Part shown: positions 1 through 4,680 of the stretch, in pieces
Layout: the number at the start of each line of letters is the position of its first letter
Numbering within the stretch: the stretch's first letter is position 1
Assembly: GCA_029865675.1 (NCBI GenBank)
Contig: JARXAU010000106.1
Coordinates: 1 to 8,388, forward strand
DNA: 8,388 nucleotides
Direction of reading: 5' to 3'
Source: Rhodoferax sp.
GTDB taxonomy: Bacteria > Pseudomonadota > Gammaproteobacteria > Burkholderiales > Burkholderiaceae_C
Position numbers and translations under genes: made by a program
Notes under the pieces: generated by a model
Database searches by the model: none
What the model was told of the DNA's origin: nothing
Seen by the model: the letters and a program-made list of their open reading frames with translations, nothing else

Positions 1-837
1 GACAAACGCCGCTACGGCTTCCGCCACTTCTTTAACGCCTACATGTCCGGCAAGGCCCTAGGCCCCGTTTTGGGCAAGGAATACGGCAAAGAGCGGATGG
101 CCTACCACCTGACGGCGGACTACACCTGGGGCTGGACTCAGGAAGAGTCCATGAAAAGCTCGACAGAAGCGCTGGGCTGGAAAACAGCCAACGCAGTGCG
201 AACCCCCCTTGGATCGGCTGATTTTTCGCAGTACATCACGCCCGTGCTTAACTCAGGCGCTGACGTGCTGATCTTGAACCATTACGGCAAGGACATGATC
301 AACTCCTTGACACAGGCTGTGCAGTTCGGTTTGCGCGACAAGATGGCCAACGGCAAGCGCTTCGAGATTGTGGTGCCCTTGTTCTCCGAACTGATGGCGC
401 AAGGTGCTGGCTCCGCTATCAAAGGAATTTTGGGCACTTCCAACTGGGACTGGGACCTGAAAGACGAAGCCTCCAAGAACTTCACCAAGTCTTTTGTCGC
501 CGCATACAAGGAGCCACCGTCCCAGGCGGCTCACACCTCCTACGTTCAAACACTGCTTTGGGCCAATGCATGCGAATCCGCCGGCACTTTCAATCCTGAG
601 CAAGTCATCAAGGCACTGGAAGGATTTAAGTTCGACGGTATGGGTAACGGTCCGACCGAGTACCGCGCTGCTGACCACCAGTGTTTCAAAGACGTGCTGG
701 TCGTTCGCGGCAAGGAAAAGCCGGTGGGCAAATGGGATCTGATGGACATCCACCAGACCGTTCCTCGTGCCCAGGTGGAATACAAGCCGGAGATTTTTGG
801 CGGTGAGTTGGGCCCCTACAAAGTCGCGGTCGTCTAA
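1..837 (+). CDS. ABC transporter periplasmic substrate-binding protein, Liv/HAAT type (5'-truncated by window)
   Basis: The reading frame is open from base 1 to the TAA at 835-837 and gives 278 residues. The N-terminus, including the expected signal peptide and the first half of lobe 1, lies left of the window; family members are usually about 380-430 residues. The visible part reads as a type-I periplasmic binding protein (Peripla_BP_6/LivK-like). It starts with an 'FRHFFNAYMSGKAL' segment, then 'ERMAYHLTADYTWGW', 'GSADFSQYITPVLNSGADVLIL' (the usual lobe-crossing region), 'LGTSNWDWDL', and ends in a C-terminal lobe with 'SYVQTLLWANACESAGT' and 'EVY/VEYKPEIFGG'-like text. Two cysteines in the C-terminal half (NACESAG and HQCFKD) could form a periplasmic disulfide. 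The protein should capture the solute and deliver it to the permease encoded downstream. Its substrate is not evident: this family covers branched-chain amino acids, amides, urea and aromatic acids. Position directly before livHMGF supports the role strongly. Confidence 0.9.
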   Translation, partial: DKRRYGFRHFFNAYMSGKALGPVLGKEYGKERMAYHLTADYTWGWTQEESMKSSTEALGWKTANAVRTPLGSADFSQYITPVLNSGADVLILNHYGKDMINSLTQAVQFGLRDKMANGKRFEIVVPLFSELMAQGAGSAIKGILGTSNWDWDLKDEASKNFTKSFVAAYKEPPSQAAHTSYVQTLLWANACESAGTFNPEQVIKALEGFKFDGMGNGPTEYRAADHQCFKDVLVVRGKEKPVGKWDLMDIHQTVPRAQVEYKPEIFGGELGPYKVAVV

Positions 838-843
838 TTCCCA

Positions 844-880
844 CTGGCTGGCTGGCTTGGAGATTAAGCCGGTCGGTCAG
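844..880 (+). ncRNA. Long sense-strand RNA hairpin in the 3' UTR of the binding-protein gene
   Basis: Seven bases after the stop codon, bases 844-858 can pair with 866-880 to make 15 consecutive pairs around a 7-base loop (859-865). Four of the pairs are G-U wobbles, so the hairpin is strong in the + strand transcript but much weaker in the complement. That is what selection on the mRNA itself would leave. No U-tract follows, so this is not a terminator alone. By analogy with intercistronic hairpins behind periplasmic binding-protein genes (for example malE), it may block 3' exonucleases and stabilise the upstream message. It is not a separate RNA gene; the class is the nearest available. Confidence 0.55.
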
Positions 881-893
881 CAGTGGCACCCTG

Positions 894-937
894 CGGGTTC
901 CGGGTAATTGCAAAATTACGGAACCCGATTCTTTTTT
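894..937 (+). terminator. Intrinsic terminator (probably partial) between the binding-protein gene and livH
   Basis: Bases 894-901 (CGGGTTCC) pair with 920-927 (GGAACCCG). After a two-G bulge at 902-903, 904-909 (GTAATT) pair with 914-919 (AATTAC). The loop is a GCAA tetraloop of the GNRA type. The stem is followed at 928-937 by ATTCTTTTTT, giving a run of six T. This is a classic Rho-independent terminator. Because livH starts only about 40 bases later and no clear promoter is seen in between, it probably acts as an attenuator that lets a fraction of transcripts into livHMGF. Confidence 0.85.
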
Positions 938-975
938 GACTGCCGCGGTGGCACATGCCTTTTTCGGGCGAATCT

Positions 976-1992
976 ATGGACGCTATTTTTCTTCAACTAC
1001 TCAACGGCCTGGACAAGGGCAGCGCGTATGCGCTCATTGCCCTTGGGCTAACCCTTATTTTCGGTACGCTGGGCGTGGTCAACTTTGCCCATGGCGCGTT
1101 ATTCATGATTGGCGGTTTTTGTGCGGTAACGGTGCAAATGCTGCTCAAACTATCAACCCAAGTGAAAGACGAAAGCATCCCCGGCTTAGAGATGATGGTT
1201 GATATGCCTTACCTGCAACTTTGGTTGGGCGACCTTGGGCTGCAAATCATCAGCTTTGCGGTCCCACTGTCTATTTTGCTTGCCATCCCCCTCATGCTGG
1301 CCTTGGGCGTTCTGATGGAGCGCGGACTGATCCGCCACTTTTACCATCGCACCCACGCCGACCAGATTTTGGTGACCTTCGGCTTGGCCATCGTTTTACA
1401 AGAACTGGTCAAAAGCTTTTTCGGTGCGACTCCGATTCCCACACCAGCACCGGACATGTTTTCCGGAAGCGCAAACATCGGGGCATGGCTGGGGCTCGGC
1501 GACAACCTCAGCTATCCATGGTGGCGCTTGGTGTATTTTTGCTTCTCCATGGTTGTAATAGCCATCGTCTTCGCATTTTTGCAGTTCACCACCTTTGGTA
1601 TGGTAGTACGCGCGGGCATGCGTGACCGCGAAACGGTGGGCCTGTTGGGCATTCACATTGAACGTCGATTCACGATTGTTTTCGGCATAGCGGTGGTAGT
1701 TGCAGGCGTAGCAGGGGCCATGTACACCCCCATCGTCTCGCCCAACTACCGCATCGGAATGGACTTCCTCGTACTTTCGTTTGTTGTTGTTGTGGTCGGT
1801 GGCATGGGCTCGCTTCCCGGCGCGGTTGCATCTGGATTCCTTTTAGGCATATTGCAATCGTTTGCCTCAATGAACGAAGTAAAACAACTGATACCCGGAA
1901 TTGACCAAGTCATCGTTTATTTGGTGGCTGTCCTGATTCTGCTGACGCGCCCACGTGGCTTACTGGGCCGCAAAGGCGTGATGGAGGATTGA
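976..1992 (+). CDS. livH: Liv-type ABC transporter inner-membrane permease, LivH family
   Basis: A 338-residue integral membrane protein forming one half of the translocation channel of a HAAT-family importer. Diagnostic LivH text sits near the N-terminus (GSAYALIALGLTLIFGTLGVV then NFAHGALFMIGG). Later come 'DQILVTFGLAIVLQELVK' and the cytoplasmic coupling region 'FGMVVRAGMRDRETVGLLGI' at about residues 205-225, which docks to an ATPase. Multiple hydrophobic segments span the protein, and the C-terminus ends in a basic 'RPRGLLGRKG' tail. The start is uncertain. An in-frame ATG at 955 would add seven residues (MPFSGES). I prefer 976 because family members usually begin about ten residues before the 'G.xxGSxYAL' segment, and a weak GGGCGA lies at 966-971. 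The gene ends two bases before livM, so the two are co-transcribed. A stretch of GTT codons at about 1780-1795 encodes consecutive valines in a membrane segment. Confidence 0.92.
   Translation: MDAIFLQLLNGLDKGSAYALIALGLTLIFGTLGVVNFAHGALFMIGGFCAVTVQMLLKLSTQVKDESIPGLEMMVDMPYLQLWLGDLGLQIISFAVPLSILLAIPLMLALGVLMERGLIRHFYHRTHADQILVTFGLAIVLQELVKSFFGATPIPTPAPDMFSGSANIGAWLGLGDNLSYPWWRLVYFCFSMVVIAIVFAFLQFTTFGMVVRAGMRDRETVGLLGIHIERRFTIVFGIAVVVAGVAGAMYTPIVSPNYRIGMDFLVLSFVVVVVGGMGSLPGAVASGFLLGILQSFASMNEVKQLIPGIDQVIVYLVAVLILLTRPRGLLGRKGVMED
1983..1988 (+). promoter_or_regulatory. Shine-Dalgarno site for livM
   Basis: GGAGGA lies in the last codons of livH, six bases before the ATG at 1995. It fixes that ATG as the livM start rather than the in-frame TTG at 1989, which would be only one base from this site. 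Confidence 0.8.
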
Positions 1993-1994
1993 AC

Positions 1995-3131
1995 ATGAAT
2001 ACAACACTGGCAAAACAAGACAAATGGCTCCTGCTAGGCTTCACCATAGCCGTACTGGCCGGACCCCTATTGCTCAAACCCTTTGGCGCTGGTTACCCAG
2101 ACCTACTGCAAAAATTTTGTATCTTCGGAATTTTTGCCATCGGATATAACATCCTTTTTGGTTTGACCGGGTATTTGTCGTTTGGGCACGCTGCATTTTT
2201 GGGAATAGGCTCGTACACGGCAGTTTGGAGTTTCAAACTACTGACGATGAATGTTGTGCCGGCCGTCATTCTTAGCATTGCACTCACTGCAGTATTTGCG
2301 CTCGTCATCGGCTACCTCTGTTTGCGGCGCTCGGGCATCTATTTCTCGATTTTGACCTTGGCGTTTGCACAAATGGCATACAACTTGGCTTATTCGGTAC
2401 TGACACCGATTACCAACGGCGAGACGGGACTGCAGCTGGTCAAAGATGACCCTCGAAGCATCGACAAGTGGTTTGGTGTAATTGTCGGGGATGGCATTCC
2501 GTCGACCAACTTCTTCGGCATCTCCATGGTCGGCTACAGCGGTTTTTACTTTTGTGCAGTCTTACTCATTTTGAGCTTTTATATTTCGATGCGCATTGCC
2601 CGTTCACCTTTTGGACTGATGCTCAAGGCAGTCAAATCCAACCAAAACCGACTCAAATACACCGGCATTAACACCCGCTCCTACGCCCTCACTGCATTCG
2701 TCATCAGCGGTTGTTACGCTGGCTTGGCGGGCGCCATGTTGGCAGCGACAGACCCACTGGCGGGGGCCGATCGGATGCATTGGTCTGCGTCTGGTGAAGT
2801 GGTTTTAATGACGATATTGGGCGGGGTTGGCACTTTGTTAGGCCCAGTGCTTGGTGCAGGAGTTATCAAGTATTTAGAGAATATTTTCTCCTCATTCAAC
2901 GAGCAAATTCTCAATAACGCCTTCTCGTTCCTGCCTGATGCCGTTCAACACGCCGTGGTCACGGTGGTTGGCTTGTTCGTCGGTGAAGGTTGGGAGCTTA
3001 CCCTGGGAGTGCTCTTCCTGATACTCATTGTTTTTGTGCCTGGCGGCCTAATGCAGGGCATCCAAAGCCTGCAACGCCGCCTGTTCGGCGGTCCCAAACC
3101 GGCAACTGCTACGACACAAGGAGCGCATTGA
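1995..3131 (+). CDS. livM: Liv-type ABC transporter inner-membrane permease, LivM family
   Basis: A 378-residue polytopic membrane protein, the second half of the translocation channel. The family signature 'YNILFGLTGYLSFGHAAFLG' is at about residues 51-70. A tyrosine/leucine-rich second block (SGIYFSILTLAFAQMAYNL) follows. The cytoplasmic coupling region 'RSPFGLMLKAVKSNQNR..YTGIN' is followed by 'GCYAGLAGAMLA', and 'MTILGGVGTLLGPVLGAG' is near the C-terminal third, all in the order expected for LivM. The first hydrophobic segment begins around residue 11. The ATG at 1995 is chosen because a strong GGAGGA precedes it. The gene starts two bases after livH stops, and its TGA overlaps the livG ATG by one base (TGATG), so translation of livG is probably coupled to it. 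Substrate is unknown. Confidence 0.93.
   Translation: MNTTLAKQDKWLLLGFTIAVLAGPLLLKPFGAGYPDLLQKFCIFGIFAIGYNILFGLTGYLSFGHAAFLGIGSYTAVWSFKLLTMNVVPAVILSIALTAVFALVIGYLCLRRSGIYFSILTLAFAQMAYNLAYSVLTPITNGETGLQLVKDDPRSIDKWFGVIVGDGIPSTNFFGISMVGYSGFYFCAVLLILSFYISMRIARSPFGLMLKAVKSNQNRLKYTGINTRSYALTAFVISGCYAGLAGAMLAATDPLAGADRMHWSASGEVVLMTILGGVGTLLGPVLGAGVIKYLENIFSSFNEQILNNAFSFLPDAVQHAVVTVVGLFVGEGWELTLGVLFLILIVFVPGGLMQGIQSLQRRLFGGPKPATATTQGAH
3118..3123 (+). promoter_or_regulatory. Shine-Dalgarno site for livG
   Basis: AAGGAG sits seven bases before the ATG at 3131, inside the 3' end of livM. It decides the livG start against an upstream extension of the same open frame reaching back to 2990, which has no family similarity. 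Confidence 0.8.
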
Positions 3132-3886
3132 TGGCTGCACTTGAAGTCTCCGGTCTGAAAAAGAGTTTTGGCGGCCTTAAAGCGCTGAACGACGTTAACC
3201 TCACCGTGCAGTTCGGCACGGTGCACGCCATCATTGGCCCCAACGGCGCGGGCAAGTCCACATTGCTCAACGCCTTTGTGGGTCGATTGATCCCCGATGC
3301 CGGGAGTGTGGTCTTTAACAACATTTCTCTCGTCGGCTTGCCACCCCACAAAATCAACCAAGCGGGTGTGGTGCGGGTATTTCAAACACCCGAGATTTTT
3401 GGCGAACTCAGCCTGTTAGATAACGTGCTGATTCCTGCTTTTTCGCACCGTGATGGCGACTTCCGGTTCAACGGGTGGTCCCATGCGGCCGCACAAGCAG
3501 CCGTGCACGATGTGGCGAAGCGCATGCTCGAAGATGTGGGCCTGTATGCCAAGCGCCAAATGCCAGCAAACAGCCTGTCACGCGGTGACAAAAGGCGCTT
3601 GGAGCTGGCCATGTGCCTGGCCCAAGAGCCCAAGTTGCTATTGCTCGACGAACCTACCGCTGGTATGTCTCGCGCTGACACCAACAGCACCATTGACCTG
3701 CTGCAACGCCTAGGCGATGGCAAGGTAACCAAAATCATCATCGAGCACGATATGCACGTAGTTTTCTCTTTGGCCGAAAAAATCAGTGTCATGGCGCAGG
3801 GTGCCATCATCGCAGAGGGTGCTCCGGACGCGATCAAAGGTGACCCCCGTGTGCAAGAAGCCTACCTCGGAGGAGCACACCTGTGA
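3131..3886 (+). CDS. livG: Liv-type ABC transporter ATP-binding protein, LivG family
   Basis: A 251-residue cytoplasmic ATPase that drives the importer. Visible motifs: Walker A GPNGAGKST at residues 36-44; Q-loop glutamine at Q85 in 'VRVFQTPEIFGELSLLDNV'; the ABC signature in the LivG form LSRGDKRRLE at about 149-158 (LSxGD in place of LSGGQ, normal for this subfamily); Walker B LLLLDEPTAGM at about 169-179; and the H-loop histidine H206 in 'IIIEHD'. The C-terminal 'GAIIAEGAPDAIKGDPRVQEAYLGG' is typical of LivG and matches the family length of about 255. The start is set by an AAGGAG site. Its ATG overlaps the livM stop, and its TGA overlaps the livF GTG by four bases. Confidence 0.94.
   Translation: MAALEVSGLKKSFGGLKALNDVNLTVQFGTVHAIIGPNGAGKSTLLNAFVGRLIPDAGSVVFNNISLVGLPPHKINQAGVVRVFQTPEIFGELSLLDNVLIPAFSHRDGDFRFNGWSHAAAQAAVHDVAKRMLEDVGLYAKRQMPANSLSRGDKRRLELAMCLAQEPKLLLLDEPTAGMSRADTNSTIDLLQRLGDGKVTKIIIEHDMHVVFSLAEKISVMAQGAIIAEGAPDAIKGDPRVQEAYLGGAHL
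3869..3875 (+). promoter_or_regulatory. Shine-Dalgarno site for livF
   Basis: GGAGGAG lies seven bases before the GTG at 3883. It supports GTG as the true start of livF, overlapping the livG stop codon in the GTGA arrangement typical of coupled genes. Confidence 0.8.
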
Positions 3887-4599
3887 CTGCTCCTAATGCT
3901 TACTTCTCATGCAGCAACATGCACTCGTATTACGGCGAGAGCTACATCGTGCAAGGCGTGGGCTTTCAGATTCAAAAGGGTGAAATCGTTGCGCTGCTCG
4001 GGCGTAACGGCGCGGGCAAGACATCCACCTTACGATCCATCGCCCGACTAGACGCGCCGCGTCTGCAGCAAGGAGAGATATGGCTTGACGGACAGCCCCT
4101 TCACACTATGAGCGCTTACCAGGCCGCGCGCTTGGGCGTGGGGCTGGTTCCAGAAGACCGTCGCATCATCCCCAGCCTCACGGTTGAAGAAAATTTGCAG
4201 CTCGCCCAAATTGAAAAGCCGGTGGGTTGGACGCTTGAACGCATTTACGACCATTTCCCGCGTCTGGCAGAGCGTCGCAGACAAGAGGCAGTCACGATGT
4301 CGGGTGGCGAGCAACAAATGCTCGCGGTGGCCCGTGCATTGGCCCGTGACGTTAAGTTGCTGTTGCTTGATGAGCCCTATGAAGGCCTGGCACCGGTCAT
4401 CGTGCGCGAGATCGAAAAAATTCTTGAAGAAATCAAGGGACTGGGCTTTACCACCATCATCGTTGAGCAAAACGCGATTGCCGCCTTGCATTTGTCTGAC
4501 AGAGCACTGATTCTCGACATGGGAGAAATCGTGTTCAACGGCACCGCCAAAGAAGTAATTGAAAACAGCGAACTTCGCCAACAGTACCTAGCGATTTAA
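3883..4599 (+). CDS. livF: Liv-type ABC transporter ATP-binding protein, LivF family
   Basis: A 238-residue cytoplasmic ATPase, the partner of LivG in the heterodimeric motor. Motifs: Walker A GRNGAGKTS at residues 40-48; 'GVGLVPEDRRIIPSLTVEENL' at about 85-105, where the Q-loop position carries Glu91 as is usual in LivF (VPEGR in most members, VPEDR here); signature MSGGEQQ at 139-145; Walker B LLLLDEP at 159-165; and 'IIVEQN' with Gln196 replacing the H-loop histidine, again a LivF family trait. 'DEPYEGLAP' replaces the common 'DEPSLGLAP', pointing to a less usual subfamily and making leucine/isoleucine/valine as substrate uncertain. Length matches the usual 233-240. The start is GTG, coupled to livG by a four-base overlap. 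This is the last gene of the operon and converges on hrpA, 53 bases away. Confidence 0.94.
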   Translation: MTAPNAYFSCSNMHSYYGESYIVQGVGFQIQKGEIVALLGRNGAGKTSTLRSIARLDAPRLQQGEIWLDGQPLHTMSAYQAARLGVGLVPEDRRIIPSLTVEENLQLAQIEKPVGWTLERIYDHFPRLAERRRQEAVTMSGGEQQMLAVARALARDVKLLLLDEPYEGLAPVIVREIEKILEEIKGLGFTTIIVEQNAIAALHLSDRALILDMGEIVFNGTAKEVIENSELRQQYLAI

Positions 4600-4612
4600 G
4601 TCGGCCATCTTG

Positions 4613-4680
4613 GGCCTGCTCGCAACCCGTTCGCGACGCTGGATGCGGGCTGTTAAGCGAGTTGCGTCCAGGCCTTTTCC
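4613..4680 (+). terminator. Candidate terminator of the liv operon, overlapping the 3' end of hrpA
   Basis: Bases 4613-4618 (GGCCTG) pair with 4669-4674 (CAGGCC). After a 2x2 internal loop, 4621-4626 (CGCAAC) pair with 4661-4666 (GTTGCG). Bases 4675-4680 read TTTTCC. The apical loop is long (about 34 bases) and could hold a small inner stem (CCG at 4627-4629 with CGG at 4646-4648). The T-run lies only on the + strand side, so it would serve the liv transcript and not hrpA. The long loop and short T-run make this weaker than the 894-937 terminator. The right half lies in the last codons of hrpA. Confidence 0.35.

Noticed and set aside
936..941. TTGACT resembling a -35 promoter box before livH
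   Set aside because: It coincides with the T-run of the terminator, and no acceptable -10 box lies 16-18 bases downstream.
1779..1800. GTT trinucleotide run in livH as a microsatellite
   Set aside because: Only a few units, encoding valines in a membrane segment typical of the family, so it is explained by protein constraint.
2990..3130. Upstream extension of the livG frame to 2990
   Set aside because: The extra 47 residues resemble no ABC ATPase and overlap livM; AAGGAG at 3118-3123 and the TGATG junction fix the start at 3131.
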